A program made the translations under genes and the position numbers. Positions 1 to 8,736 of a stretch of 64,000 nt of DNA are shown here, piece after piece. This DNA comes from Cryobacterium algoricola. Its GTDB lineage: Bacteria > Actinomycetota > Actinomycetes > Actinomycetales > Microbacteriaceae. The stretch is taken from NCBI RefSeq assembly GCF_004402485.1, contig NZ_SOFG01000004.1:744001-808000 (forward strand), given 5' to 3'. The notes beneath the pieces were generated by a model. It had not been told where the DNA came from. It worked only from the letters and a program-made list of their open reading frames with translations, and ran no database searches. How positions within the stretch are numbered: the stretch's first letter is position 1; each line of letters begins with the position of its first letter.

Positions 1-207
1 GTCTGCGACCTCGAGGCTGAGTACGTCCGCGAGCCGGATGAGGGTGTGGAATGTGGGGTTTCCGTTGCCGCGGTCGATCCTGGCGTAGTTGGACACGTTG
101 AGTCCGGCCCGGTGGGCGACCGACTCCTGGTTGAGCTCGAGTTCCCTCCGGCGATGCCGCAGGCGCACGCCGAGCAGGCGGCTCGCTTCCGACTCATGCT
201 CCGGCAT
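1..207 (-). CDS. XRE-family helix-turn-helix regulator (C-terminus cut by window edge)
   Basis: The minus strand from the ATG at 207 reads 69 codons without a stop and runs off the left edge. The product matches the Cro/C1 (XRE) DNA-binding domain: residues about 10-66 hold a first helix rich in Arg/Leu, the stretch LNQESVAHRAGLNVSNYARI (helix-turn-helix core) and the following LIRLADVLSLE helix. It is presumably a DNA-binding transcription regulator; nothing shows its target. The frame begins in a short intergenic gap, 117 bp from the divergent EcsC-like gene. The family identification is secure, and the full length is unknown. Confidence 0.8.
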   Translation of the reverse strand, partial: MPEHESEASRLLGVRLRHRRRELELNQESVAHRAGLNVSNYARIDRGNGNPTFHTLIRLADVLSLEVAD

Positions 208-324
208 CCTCCATCTATAGGCGCGTAGCGGGAAAAACGCCAGTGGCCGGGGAAAAAATGTGGATATCTCCCCCTGTCGCACCAGCAACGTAAACTCGAC
301 GGGAATCGGAAGGACGGCATCGAC

Positions 325-1389
325 ATGGCACGAAAAGTGAAACCCATCATCTCGACGACCGGGGGTCTGCCCCAGGGCGGCCAGCTTCCCACCGGCATCA
401 TCCGGGGGTTCGACCGGGTCATGGCCATCCACCGCCCGGTCGTGCTCGCCCACATCCGTGGAATCCGCCGTCGATCGCCGAACGCGGATCCCGCCCAGAT
501 CATCGCCATCCTCGAACGCCGCTATCTCGCCATGGTCACGACCGGCGGCGCGGCCGTCGGGGCGACGGCCGTCATCCCCGGCGTCGGCACCGGGGTGACC
601 CTCGCCCTCTCCGGCGTCGAGACCGCAGGGTTCCTCGAGGCGACCGCCTTGTTCGCCCAATCGGTCAGCGAGGTGCACGGCATTGCCGTCGACGACCCGG
701 AGCGCGCCCGCGCCCTCGTCATGACGATGATGCTCGGCCGTGAAGGCTCCGACCTCGTCCGCCAGCTCGCCGGCCAGGTCAGCGGAACGGGAACGGTGCG
801 AACGAAATACTGGGGCGAACTGGTCACCGCGAACATCCCGCGCGCCGTGATGGGTCCGCTCACCGATCGCCTGAAGAGCTCCTTCATCCGCCAGTTCGCG
901 ACGCGCGGATCCGCGAGTTTCATCGGCAAGGCGCTCCCCTTCGGCGTCGGCGCCGTCGTCGGCGGCGCCGGCAATCACATCCTGGGCAAGCGCGTGCTGA
1001 CCTCGTCCCGTCTCGCCTTCGGGCGGCCGCCTGCCGGCTTCCGCCCCGAACTCGACCCCCGTATCCGCGAGGCGATCGTGCGCGAGGGTGGCGGCCTCGA
1101 GGGCGTCGGCCGCGCCGGCGCGCTGAGGTCCGTCGCCGGTCACCGCATCACGCAGCTCGGACAACTCGGGCACGGCACCCTCACGGTGCTCCCCCGCATG
1201 GTTCCACGGATGCTGCGCCGCGGCCGGTCGGTGGAGTCAGGTGCGTCGGTGGAGTCAGGTGCGTCGGGGACGCCCACGCCGGTTCCCCCGGATTCGGGTC
1301 CCCCGGCGCCTGCGCCCCCGACATCCGGGCCCCCGGCCGCCGCGCGCGACCTGCCGCCCCGCGAACCCGCGTCGTCTCCGCGGCCGTAG
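325..1389 (+). CDS. EcsC-like protein with proline-rich C-terminal tail
   Basis: A 354-residue protein. The middle (about 60-240) resembles the EcsC family: a glycine-rich hydrophobic stretch (GGAAVGATAVIPGVGTGVTL, about 74-93), a conserved acidic helix, and a second glycine-rich hydrophobic segment LPFGVGAVVGGAGNHILGKR near 205-224. The last 55 residues are low complexity, with Pro/Ala/Gly/Ser repeats and a perfect 18-bp DNA duplication (1228-1263) that repeats SVESGA. The biochemical role of EcsC homologues is not established. The start is supported by a GGAAGG ribosome site about 10 nt upstream. The gene converges with the next one, with only 8 bp between the stops. The family call is by eye and moderate. 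Confidence 0.6.
   Translation: MARKVKPIISTTGGLPQGGQLPTGIIRGFDRVMAIHRPVVLAHIRGIRRRSPNADPAQIIAILERRYLAMVTTGGAAVGATAVIPGVGTGVTLALSGVETAGFLEATALFAQSVSEVHGIAVDDPERARALVMTMMLGREGSDLVRQLAGQVSGTGTVRTKYWGELVTANIPRAVMGPLTDRLKSSFIRQFATRGSASFIGKALPFGVGAVVGGAGNHILGKRVLTSSRLAFGRPPAGFRPELDPRIREAIVREGGGLEGVGRAGALRSVAGHRITQLGQLGHGTLTVLPRMVPRMLRRGRSVESGASVESGASGTPTPVPPDSGPPAPAPPTSGPPAAARDLPPREPASSPRP
1228..1263 (+). repeat. Tandem 18-bp duplication inside the EcsC-like gene
   Basis: Two identical 18-bp units (1228-1245 and 1246-1263) encode the doubled SVESGA motif at the start of the low-complexity tail. The unit is a multiple of three, so copy-number change would keep the frame. Confidence 0.85.
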
Positions 1390-1397
1390 CAGGCCGC

Positions 1398-2624
1398 TCA
1401 GGGCCGGACGGCGTCGAAGCGCTCCCACTCCTCCATCAGGTGCTGCACGGCGGCGTGGAAGCGAGCGGTGGCCGCCCCCGGTGTCGCGTCGCCGAAGTAG
1501 CGTTCGACCCACACGGCCAACCGGGCCTCGGCCTCCGGATCGTGCGCGAGCGCATCCAGCGTGCCCACGATCGAAGAGGCTGCCGACGCCTCGAGCCAGT
1601 CGCACGCCGCGAGGTACCCGCCGGTGTCGATCTCGGCCGCGGGTTCCGCGGGGCGGGTGACGAGCAGGGCCTTGCCTGCGGCAAGTCGGTCGTAGACCAT
1701 GGCGGAGATGTCGACGATGGCAACGTCCGCTGCCGCGAGCTGCCACCCGAGTTCCGCACCGGTGTCGTAGATGTGGTGGGCGGCGGGATCGCGGGCGTTC
1801 GCTGCCTTGATCAGGCCGACGATCCTGCGGTTCGCGGCGCCGTAGGCGTCGTCGATGACCCCGCTGCGCGGGTGCGGCCGGTAGATCAGCCGGTGCCGGG
1901 GCGAAGCGAGGAGCGCGGTCGCGAGTGCGACGCCGTGCGTCGCGATCGAGCCGTATGCCGCGGTGGGCCGGTCGCCTTCCCAGGTCGGCGCGTAGAGCAC
2001 GACCTGCCGTTCGTCGGGAACGTACGGCACAAGGCCGCTGTAGTGGTCGGCCTGCGGACGGCCGATCGTGATCGCCCGCTTCTCGAAGTCGTAGTCCCAG
2101 AGCACCCGGTCGAGGCGGGCCAGGGCGGCGTCACCGGCGACGAAGGCGTAGTCGTACGCCTTGATCTGGTTCGTGACCATGTACATCTTGTCGCTCTCGC
2201 CATGGTTGATGAACACGTGCCAGCACCGCGGGTAGCGCATCATCTGGAAGTTCCGGGCGTTCTGGTTGACGTAGAACACGATGCGGATGTCCTGCTCGTC
2301 GACTACCCGCTCGAGGTCGGCGACTTTGCGGACGTAGGTCACCGGCACCGGGCATTCCTCGGACATCGGCAGCGCACCGGTCCCGGTGCGGCTCAGCACG
2401 ATGACGGGCCAGGTCTCGGCGAGCACGGCGAGCGGCCGGTACCACTGCCGCATCTGGTACAGGTTGACGGCGCCGTCGGCGAAGTAGACGGCGATCTTGA
2501 AGCGGCCGAGCGGAAGCGGACCGTCCCCGAGGAGCCGGCCGGCGAGCCGTTTCTGTGCCCGGCGCGACGCCGCGACATCCTTGACCAGTTTGACGGCCAG
2601 GCCGATGTCTTTTCGAATGGTCAT
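1398..2624 (-). CDS. CDP-glycerol:glycerophosphotransferase-like glycosyltransferase
   Basis: 408 residues. It carries the hallmark motifs of the TagF/TagB CDP-glycerol glycerophosphotransferase family: an HG at VFINHGES, the block VVLYAPTWEG (nucleotide binding), YRPHPRSG, and a C-terminal DISAMVYD loop. Family members polymerise or prime polyol-phosphate chains such as teichoic acids on the inner membrane face. There is no membrane segment, consistent with a peripheral enzyme. I chose the ATG at 2624 because a -10-like TACTCT lies exactly 6 nt upstream, the leaderless arrangement seen at many genes here; longer upstream frames overlap the next gene. It is the last of four minus-strand envelope genes. 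Donor and acceptor are not readable from sequence. Confidence 0.8.
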   Translation of the reverse strand: MTIRKDIGLAVKLVKDVAASRRAQKRLAGRLLGDGPLPLGRFKIAVYFADGAVNLYQMRQWYRPLAVLAETWPVIVLSRTGTGALPMSEECPVPVTYVRKVADLERVVDEQDIRIVFYVNQNARNFQMMRYPRCWHVFINHGESDKMYMVTNQIKAYDYAFVAGDAALARLDRVLWDYDFEKRAITIGRPQADHYSGLVPYVPDERQVVLYAPTWEGDRPTAAYGSIATHGVALATALLASPRHRLIYRPHPRSGVIDDAYGAANRRIVGLIKAANARDPAAHHIYDTGAELGWQLAAADVAIVDISAMVYDRLAAGKALLVTRPAEPAAEIDTGGYLAACDWLEASAASSIVGTLDALAHDPEAEARLAVWVERYFGDATPGAATARFHAAVQHLMEEWERFDAVRP

Positions 2625-2630
2625 CACTCC

Positions 2631-2636
2631 AGAGTA
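2631..2636 (-). promoter_or_regulatory. -10 hexamer TACTCT, leaderless start
   Basis: TACTCT on the minus strand ends 6 nt before the ATG at 2624. It suggests that the transferase also has its own leaderless transcript besides read-through from the upstream genes. Confidence 0.5.
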
Positions 2637-2650
2637 CCGAGGGCCCCGGG

Positions 2651-3529
2651 TCAGACGATCGGGGGACGGCCGGCCAGGGACATCCGCCAGACCGTGCGGG
2701 CGCTGATCGGGCGACGCTCCCCCGGGTCGCTGCGCCAGCCCTCCCTGAATCCGGCGAGCCAGGCCCGCAGTGCCGTCCGGTCGCTGCGGAATCGCACGAG
2801 CTGGATCGCGAGCCACGAACCGGCGTAGACCGGGACCAGCACGGCAGGCAGGTTGCGCCGGGCGAGCCAGACCCGGTTGCGCGCGTTCAGCCGGTAGTAG
2901 TCGGCGTGGCGGGTGGGCTGGATGACGGGGTGGTTCGCCTCTAGGTTCCCTGCATACCAGGTGCGCAGGCCCTGGTCCCAGACCCGCCAGGCCAGCTCGA
3001 TGCCCTCGTGCGCGTAGAAGAACGGTTCGGCCCAGCCTCCGGTGGGCGTGAAGACAGCGCGGGGCATCAGCACGGCGCCTTCCCAGACCGAGAAGACCGC
3101 GCCGGATTCGGTCGCGGCCCCCTTCCGGATGCGCGGGATCCAGCGGGTCGGAGCCGCGGCGCCCGTCGGATCGGTCACCCGGGGTTGCAGCAGTCCGATC
3201 GACGGGTCCGCGCGGAGCAGTGCGATCGCACGGCTGAGGAACCGGGGGTCCGGGATGCTCGCATCGTCGTCGAGGAAGAACAGGTATTCGCCCGTCACGA
3301 GCGGAACCCCGCGATTGCGACCGGCGGGGATGCCCAGGTTCTCCGGCAGGGCCAGCGCCCGGACGGCATCCGGTAACCCGGTCGGCACCCAGCCGTTGCC
3401 CACGCAGACCACGTCGAGTTCGACGTCCTGCTGGGCGAGCACCGAGCGGATGCCGCGGGCGAGATCATCCGGGCGGGTGCCCTGGGTGAGCACGACGACA
3501 CCGACCCTCGGCGGCACGGTGTCGGTCAC
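2651..3529 (-). CDS. Family 2 glycosyltransferase
   Basis: 292 residues, GTG start. The GT-A fold is clear: VGVVVLTQG at the N-terminus, AGRNRGV, then the metal/nucleotide-binding block YLFFLDDDASIPDP (about residues 87-100) and a later acceptor-site acidic motif at HEGIELAWRVW. No convincing transmembrane segment is present apart from a weak C-terminal hydrophobic helix. It probably transfers a sugar from a nucleotide sugar to an envelope glycan or lipid. The start codon lies 3 bp beyond the stop of the CDP-alcohol transferase, so the two are probably translationally coupled. The substrate cannot be assigned. Confidence 0.85.
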   Translation of the reverse strand: MTDTVPPRVGVVVLTQGTRPDDLARGIRSVLAQQDVELDVVCVGNGWVPTGLPDAVRALALPENLGIPAGRNRGVPLVTGEYLFFLDDDASIPDPRFLSRAIALLRADPSIGLLQPRVTDPTGAAAPTRWIPRIRKGAATESGAVFSVWEGAVLMPRAVFTPTGGWAEPFFYAHEGIELAWRVWDQGLRTWYAGNLEANHPVIQPTRHADYYRLNARNRVWLARRNLPAVLVPVYAGSWLAIQLVRFRSDRTALRAWLAGFREGWRSDPGERRPISARTVWRMSLAGRPPIV

Positions 3530-3532
3530 GGC

Positions 3533-4360
3533 TCAGGACCGGACGCGGCGCGACGCCATGATCGCGACGAAATGGCCCACGAGCGCCAGGAGTGAGAGCG
3601 GCACGAGGGCGATGAGCACGATGCGGTCCATGAGCGGTTCGCCGATGAAACGACCGATCACCGCGGAGGCGAAGATCAGGATCGTCAGTTCGACGGAGTG
3701 GTAGAGGCGATGGAACGGCACGAACCGGGCGAGCCTGCGCAGCTGGTATATCCGGCCGGGTGCGGGCGCCTGCTCGCCGCGGGTGTCCGCGAGCTTGGTG
3801 AGCCCCGCGTTCGCCCTCGCGACATGCACCATGTCGTTGAGCGCCTTGTTCAGCACGATGACCAGGGCGAGCACCAGGGCGAGAGTCGTCCAGAGGAAAT
3901 CGTCCGGCGACTCGAACGGGTACGCCGCCGCCCGGATGCCGAACGCGATCGGGATGAGCGCCTCGGTCGAGTAGTGGCCGACCTTGTCGAGGAAGACGCC
4001 GGCGGGCGAGGATTCCCCGCGCCAGCGCGCGACTTCACCGTCGCAGCAGTCGACGAGCATCTGCAGCTGCCCGAGGACCAGCGCGAGCAGGGCTCCCCAG
4101 ACGCCGGGGATGAGGAGCGCCGCAGCGGTCGACCAGCCGACGAGGATCATCAGCGCCGTGACGCCGTTCGCGGTCACGCTCGTCTTGAGCAGCAGCCAGG
4201 TGAGATACGGCGACACGTCGCGCAGGTAGAGCGAGGCGGTCCAGTGCTCGGCGTTCGCACGGAGCCGCACTTCGGGCGGCTGCGCGACGGCGCGCAACTC
4301 TGCGATCGACGTCGGCGGGGACTGGCGCACCCGGCCGGTGGAGTGTGAGTGGGATGTCAT
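3533..4360 (-). CDS. CDP-alcohol phosphatidyltransferase family protein, D4-to-His variant
   Basis: 275 residues with several hydrophobic helices. The family signature D-x2-D-G-x2-A-R-x8-G-x3-D-x3-D is present around residues 118-142 (DCCDGEVARWRG, then GVFLDKVGH), except that the last Asp, usually the proposed general base, is His (D-KVG-H). Family members join a CDP-linked group to an alcohol (glycerol-P, inositol-P and others) at the membrane. The ATG at 4360 overlaps the stop of the upstream GT2 (ATGA). Placement between two GT2 enzymes and a CDP-glycerol-type transferase suggests synthesis of a phospho-polyol or glycolipid envelope component. The exact substrates are unknown. Confidence 0.8.
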   Translation of the reverse strand: MTSHSHSTGRVRQSPPTSIAELRAVAQPPEVRLRANAEHWTASLYLRDVSPYLTWLLLKTSVTANGVTALMILVGWSTAAALLIPGVWGALLALVLGQLQMLVDCCDGEVARWRGESSPAGVFLDKVGHYSTEALIPIAFGIRAAAYPFESPDDFLWTTLALVLALVIVLNKALNDMVHVARANAGLTKLADTRGEQAPAPGRIYQLRRLARFVPFHRLYHSVELTILIFASAVIGRFIGEPLMDRIVLIALVPLSLLALVGHFVAIMASRRVRS

Positions 4361-5346
4361 TGGTGTCTCCCGGTCCGTGCCGCGATATTGCTGGTGAGTT
4401 TGAGGTATCCGAGCAGGAAGCCGAAACCCCAGCAGAAGTGGATACAGGGCAAGACTAGAAGGAACCAGACGCCGGGGCGCCAGCCGTCGGGGCGAGTCAC
4501 GACGACGGCGGCCAGGACGACGACGAGCAGGTATCCGACCGGGGCGATCCAGCCCAGCAGCAGCCACGGCGCGACGAAACCGGCGAGGCCGACGACCACG
4601 CCGCCGAAGACGAGGAGCACCATGGCCGGCGGCACGAAATAGCGGATGCCGTTGTCGGCGGGGAAGCGCCGCGCGAGTTCCCCGCGCCACATTCCGGTGG
4701 ACAGCATCTGGCGGGCGAGACGGGACAGGCTCGGCCGCGGCCGGTAGACGACGCGCAGCCTCGGTGTGAACCAGACCGTGCCGCCCTGCTCGCGGAGGCG
4801 CCGGTTGAGTTCCCAGTCCTGCCCGCGCTTGATGGTCTCGTCGAAGAGCCCGGCGCGCAGGAGGCTGTCCCGGCGGAAGCAGCCGAGGTAGACCGTCTCC
4901 GCGGCGCCCTCAGGCCCACCGACATGGAGCGGCGTTCCGCCGAGGCCGATCCGGGTGCCGTACGCGCGGGCGACCGCACGCTGGAACGGAGCGGTGCCCT
5001 GGGCGTCCATGACCCCGCCGACGTTGTCGGCCCCGGTGCGTTCGAGGGTCTCGACGGCGACGCGCGCATAGTCGCGCGGCAGGACGGAGTGGGCGTCGAC
5101 CCGGATCACGACCGGGTAGGCGGATGCGCGGATCGCGACGTTGAGCCCGGCCGGCGTCGATCCGATCTCGTTGGGCACGACACGGATGCGCGGGTCGAGT
5201 TCCGCGAGTTCCGCGACGAGTTCCTCGGTGCCGTCGATGCTCGGCGCGAGGGCCAGGGTGACGTCGAACGGGCCGGCGTAGTCCTGGCTCAGAAGGCTCG
5301 TGACCGCGGCCCGGACGTGCAGCACATCGTTGAGGACGGGCATCAC
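4357..5346 (-). CDS. Family 2 glycosyltransferase with C-terminal membrane helices (5' end uncertain)
   Basis: 329 residues from the first in-frame ATG. GT-A motifs: MPVLND at the start, NEIGSTPAGLNVAI, VIRVDAHSVLP (DxD-like metal site), and RGQDWELNRRL. Three hydrophobic segments close the protein (about 235-320). Homologues normally have about 15-20 residues before MPVLND, and the same frame reads TLIGVSYV directly upstream with no ATG. An ATG at 5408 with a GGAAAG site 12 nt upstream is in another frame and ends at 5361. A 2-nt slip in the GT repeat at 5378-5384 would join them. It is the first gene of the four-gene envelope cluster. Confidence 0.8.
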   Translation of the reverse strand: MMPVLNDVLHVRAAVTSLLSQDYAGPFDVTLALAPSIDGTEELVAELAELDPRIRVVPNEIGSTPAGLNVAIRASAYPVVIRVDAHSVLPRDYARVAVETLERTGADNVGGVMDAQGTAPFQRAVARAYGTRIGLGGTPLHVGGPEGAAETVYLGCFRRDSLLRAGLFDETIKRGQDWELNRRLREQGGTVWFTPRLRVVYRPRPSLSRLARQMLSTGMWRGELARRFPADNGIRYFVPPAMVLLVFGGVVVGLAGFVAPWLLLGWIAPVGYLLVVVLAAVVVTRPDGWRPGVWFLLVLPCIHFCWGFGFLLGYLKLTSNIAARTGRHQ

Positions 5347-5485
5347 ATAGGAGACGCCGATCAGGGTCGCGTCGCCGGTGTGTGCTGCCTGTTCGATCGG
5401 GTATCCATTTCGTCGCGGACTTTCCAGACTACCAGTCCACCCCTTTGGGGGCCCCTGTTGCTGCGGAACGGGCCGGGAAACACGA

Positions 5486-5516
5486 CTGCGCCGCCGGTCG
5501 AAGACCGGCGGCGCAG
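5486..5516. terminator. Perfect 14-bp hairpin, terminator-like
   Basis: Arms 5486-5499 and 5503-5516 are fully complementary, around a 3-nt GAA loop. The hairpin lies just past the 3' end of the htrA-like gene (stop at 5542, minus strand) and upstream of the GT2 cluster. It has no T-tract, as is common in high-GC actinobacteria. It probably ends htrA transcription. Confidence 0.75.
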
Positions 5517-5541
5517 GGTGTGGAAGGAGGGTCGGACGGTG

Positions 5542-7257
5542 CTAGCTGGCGAGCTCCCCGACCGTGACGGTCACGGTGTATGACTTACCGTCGCGCACGT
5601 AGACGAGGTCGGCCGTCGCGCCGGCGGCGAGCACCCGCACCTGGGCGGTGAGGTCCTTCGCGTCGGTGATCGGCACTCCGTTGAACTTCGTGACGACGTC
5701 GCCCTTCTTCAGGCCTGCCTTCTCGGCGGCGCCACCCGAGCTGACCTCGCTGACGAGGGCGCCGACCGTGCTGCTCGTGTCACTCGTCGCGGTCGTGATG
5801 CTCGCGCCGAGCAGGCCGTGGGTGGCCTTCCCACTGGCGATGAGTTCGTCGGAGACGCGCTTGGCGAGGTTCGCCGGGATCGAGAAGCCGACGCCGATGC
5901 TTCCGGCGGCCGTCCCGGAAGACGAGGATCCGCCCGCGTTGGCGATCGCGACGTTGATGCCGATCAGTTCGCCCTTGGAGTTGAGCAGGGCGCCGCCGGA
6001 GTTGCCGGGGTTGATCGCGGCATCCGTCTGGATCACGGAGAGCGAGATGCTGCTCGTCGTGCTCGGTGTGGTCGACTGCGCGCTGCCGTCCTTGTTCGGG
6101 AGGTCGAAGTTCCAGAAGTAGGGGTTGTCGGTGCTCGGGGCCGTCGTGTCGGGCGTATCCGCCTTGGGCGCCGCGGAGGAGGCGATCGAGATGCTCCGGT
6201 TGAGTGCGCTGACGATGCCGTCGGTGACGGTTCCGGAGAGGCCGAGCGGAGCTCCGATGGCGATCGTGGTGTCTCCGACGTTGAGCTTGCTCGAGTCCGC
6301 CCAGTTGATCGGGGTGAGGCCGCTCGCGTCGGTCAGTTTGACCACCGCGAGGTCGGAGATCGGGTCGGTGCCGACGATCGTCGCCTTGTAGACCTTTCCG
6401 TCGCTGGCAGTGACTTCGAGGGTCGCGTCTGCGCTCGCGCCGTCGAGGGTCACGACGTGGGTGTTGGTCAGGACGTAGCCGTCTGCGGTGAGAACGACAC
6501 CGGAACCGGTGCCGCCGGAGGTGCCGCTCGTCGCGTTGATAGTGACGACGCTCGGCATGGCCTTGGCGGTGGCCGCCGTGATCTGGTTGACGCTCTCGGT
6601 GTTGTTGACGACAACGGTGCTCGACCCTTGGGCCTGGCTGACGGGGGTGCCGGTGCCCTGGCCGCCCGTGAGAAGCGCCGTCACGCCGGCACCGGATGCG
6701 CCGCCGATGAGGGCGCCGATCGCGAGAGCAGCGACGAGGCTGAGTCCGGCACGGCGGCGGGCCGGGTCCTTGGGGCGGGGGGCAGAGGACGGACCGGTGG
6801 GTCCGTTCGGGCCGCCGCCCTGAGGAGCGTAGGAGAAGGGTGCATTCGTTGCCGCGAAGTGCGGCGGGACGGAGCCGTCTGCTCCCCCGATGGGCCGGCC
6901 GAAGGCATCCGTCGCGTAGGGAAGCGTCGGCTGGGCGACCTGGTTCGCTGCGTGCGCGACAGGCTGCGATGCCTGGGGTGCCTGCGCCGGGGCGGCGGGT
7001 GTCTGCGCGGCGACGCCCTGCGGCTGCGCGGGAGTCGCCTGAGCGGCCGGCGGGAAGCCGACGACCTCTGTCGTGTTGTCCGCGTTCGCCGCGGGGGCCG
7101 GGTACTCGGTCGTCTCGGCGGTACCGGTATCGGCATCGGTGGCGTCGGTGGCGTCGGTTGCCGACTGTCCGGACGCGGCGGTCCGACCGGCGTCGGAGGG
7201 AACGTCGGCAGCGGGACGATCGCGATTAATGTCTGGGTCCTGCGGGTATTCGGTCAT
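5542..7257 (-). CDS. HtrA/DegP-like membrane-anchored serine protease with PDZ domain
   Basis: 571 residues. Residues 1-165 are a disordered Ala/Pro/Thr/Gln-rich cytoplasmic region. One transmembrane helix follows at about 170-198, after a basic RRR. The trypsin-like domain holds the triad His267 (LTNTHVV), Asp302 (DPISDLAVVKL) and Ser420 (NPGNSGGALL). A Ser/Thr-rich insertion of about 45 residues (360-405) sits before the Ser loop. A PDZ domain occupies about 480-570. The protein should act outside the membrane in envelope protein quality control. The start is well supported by AAGGAG 7 nt before the ATG. A perfect hairpin lies after the stop. Confidence 0.92.
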   Translation of the reverse strand: MTEYPQDPDINRDRPAADVPSDAGRTAASGQSATDATDATDADTGTAETTEYPAPAANADNTTEVVGFPPAAQATPAQPQGVAAQTPAAPAQAPQASQPVAHAANQVAQPTLPYATDAFGRPIGGADGSVPPHFAATNAPFSYAPQGGGPNGPTGPSSAPRPKDPARRRAGLSLVAALAIGALIGGASGAGVTALLTGGQGTGTPVSQAQGSSTVVVNNTESVNQITAATAKAMPSVVTINATSGTSGGTGSGVVLTADGYVLTNTHVVTLDGASADATLEVTASDGKVYKATIVGTDPISDLAVVKLTDASGLTPINWADSSKLNVGDTTIAIGAPLGLSGTVTDGIVSALNRSISIASSAAPKADTPDTTAPSTDNPYFWNFDLPNKDGSAQSTTPSTTSSISLSVIQTDAAINPGNSGGALLNSKGELIGINVAIANAGGSSSSGTAAGSIGVGFSIPANLAKRVSDELIASGKATHGLLGASITTATSDTSSTVGALVSEVSSGGAAEKAGLKKGDVVTKFNGVPITDAKDLTAQVRVLAAGATADLVYVRDGKSYTVTVTVGELAS

Positions 7258-7449
7258 GAGGTGCTCCTTCCAAGCGATGCCAGCTTTGCGCCCGAACCTG
7301 AACGAATCCTCCGCTCAAGCTGAGAGCATTCAATGACGAAGCCGTGATGTTGCTTGGGGTGGGTGGGTGGCAGCTCGGGCCGGTCGGACGGGAGGGGCGA
7401 TCCTCGCCGACGGGCAGGGTCGCTCCAGTCCTCCGCACCGGGGATGTCG

Positions 7450-7455
7450 TAGTTT
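7450..7455 (+). promoter_or_regulatory. -10 hexamer TAGTTT, leaderless start
   Basis: TAGTTT ends exactly 6 nt before the aminotransferase ATG at 7462, and no Shine-Dalgarno site is visible between them. This favours a leaderless mRNA. Confidence 0.5.
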
Positions 7456-7461
7456 GGATTC

Positions 7462-8697
7462 ATGCCTGGCTCCCCCGAGATCGTACCGACCGCGAACATT
7501 CCGGGGGCCTGGCGGCGCACGGCCCGCGGCGCCGGCCTCCTGGGCGAGGACGGCACGATCGCCGCCACCATCTTCGCCGAGATGAGCGCGCTCGCCGCCC
7601 GCACCGGTGCGATCAATCTCGGGCAGGGATTCCCGGATGAGGACGGCCCCATGGAGGTACTCGACGCCGCCCGCCAGGCCATCACGGACGGGGTGAACCA
7701 ATACCCGCCAGGCCGTGGTTCTCCGGTGCTTCTCGAGGCGATCGCACGCCACCAGCAGCGCTTCTACGGCCTCGGCGTCGACCCGGGCACCGAGGTGCTC
7801 GTGACAGCGGGGGCGACCGAGGCACTCGCCGCGACGATCCTCGCCCTGATCGAGCCGGGCGACGAGGTCGTGACGTTCGAACCGTTCTACGACGCGTACG
7901 GCGGCCTGATCGCACTCGCCAACGGTGTGCACCGCACCGTGCGCCTGCGCGCGCCCGACTTCCAGCCGGACCTCGACGAGCTCGGTGCGGCGATCACCGA
8001 TCGCACGCGGCTCATTCTCGTGAACAACCCGCACAACCCGACGGGCACCGTGTTCTCCCGGGAGACGCTCGAGCTCATCGTGCGGCTCGCGGAACGGCAC
8101 AACGCGGTCATCGTCACGGACGAGGTCTACGAACACCTCACCTTCGGCGTGCTGCACCTGCCCATTGCGACGCTTCCCGGCGCGTTCGAGCGCACCGTGA
8201 CGATCTCCTCAGGGGGGAAGACGTTCAACACGACCGGGTGGAAGATCGGCTGGCTGACCGCACCCGCCGCACTCGTGACGGCGATCCTGGCGGTCAAGCA
8301 GTTCCTGACCTACGTGAACGGTGCGCCGTTCCAGCCGGCGATCGCCAGGGGACTCGATCTCCCGGATTCGTACTTCACCGGAATCGCGGCCGCGCTGCAG
8401 GGGAAGCGTGACGTCCTCGAGCGCGGCCTGGTCGCCGCGGGCTTCGCGGTGTCGCGACCGCACGGCTCGTATTTCATCGTGGCGGATGCCGCACCGCTCG
8501 GCTACCCGGATGGTGCGGACTTCTGCCGCGAACTTCCCGCCCTCGCGGGCGTCGTCGCCGTACCGATCGGTGCCTTCTGCAGCCCGGAGCACCGGCCGCA
8601 GTATGCCTCGCTCGTGCGTTTCGCCTTCTGCAAGAAGGTGGACCTGCTCGAACGGGCCGCGACCCAGCTCGCCGCCCTACGCCCGGCCTCGCGGTAG
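7462..8697 (+). CDS. Class I/II PLP-dependent aminotransferase
   Basis: 411 residues, full length for fold-type I aminotransferases. Visible motifs: NLGQGFPDEDGP near residue 55, the substrate-binding YPPGRGSP, GATEALAA, FYDAY, NNPHNPTG (PLP contacts), DEVYEHL, and the PLP-lysine loop SSGGKTFNTTGWKIGW. It belongs to the subgroup that includes succinyldiaminopimelate, kynurenine and methionine aminotransferases; the sequence alone does not choose between them. It is probably monocistronic: leaderless -10 upstream and a long inverted repeat downstream, before the convergent Old Yellow Enzyme gene. Confidence 0.88.
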   Translation: MPGSPEIVPTANIPGAWRRTARGAGLLGEDGTIAATIFAEMSALAARTGAINLGQGFPDEDGPMEVLDAARQAITDGVNQYPPGRGSPVLLEAIARHQQRFYGLGVDPGTEVLVTAGATEALAATILALIEPGDEVVTFEPFYDAYGGLIALANGVHRTVRLRAPDFQPDLDELGAAITDRTRLILVNNPHNPTGTVFSRETLELIVRLAERHNAVIVTDEVYEHLTFGVLHLPIATLPGAFERTVTISSGGKTFNTTGWKIGWLTAPAALVTAILAVKQFLTYVNGAPFQPAIARGLDLPDSYFTGIAAALQGKRDVLERGLVAAGFAVSRPHGSYFIVADAAPLGYPDGADFCRELPALAGVVAVPIGAFCSPEHRPQYASLVRFAFCKKVDLLERAATQLAALRPASR

Positions 8698-8736
8698 CGC
8701 GCGACCGGCCTGCGCAGACCCGGTCCGGGCGACCGC

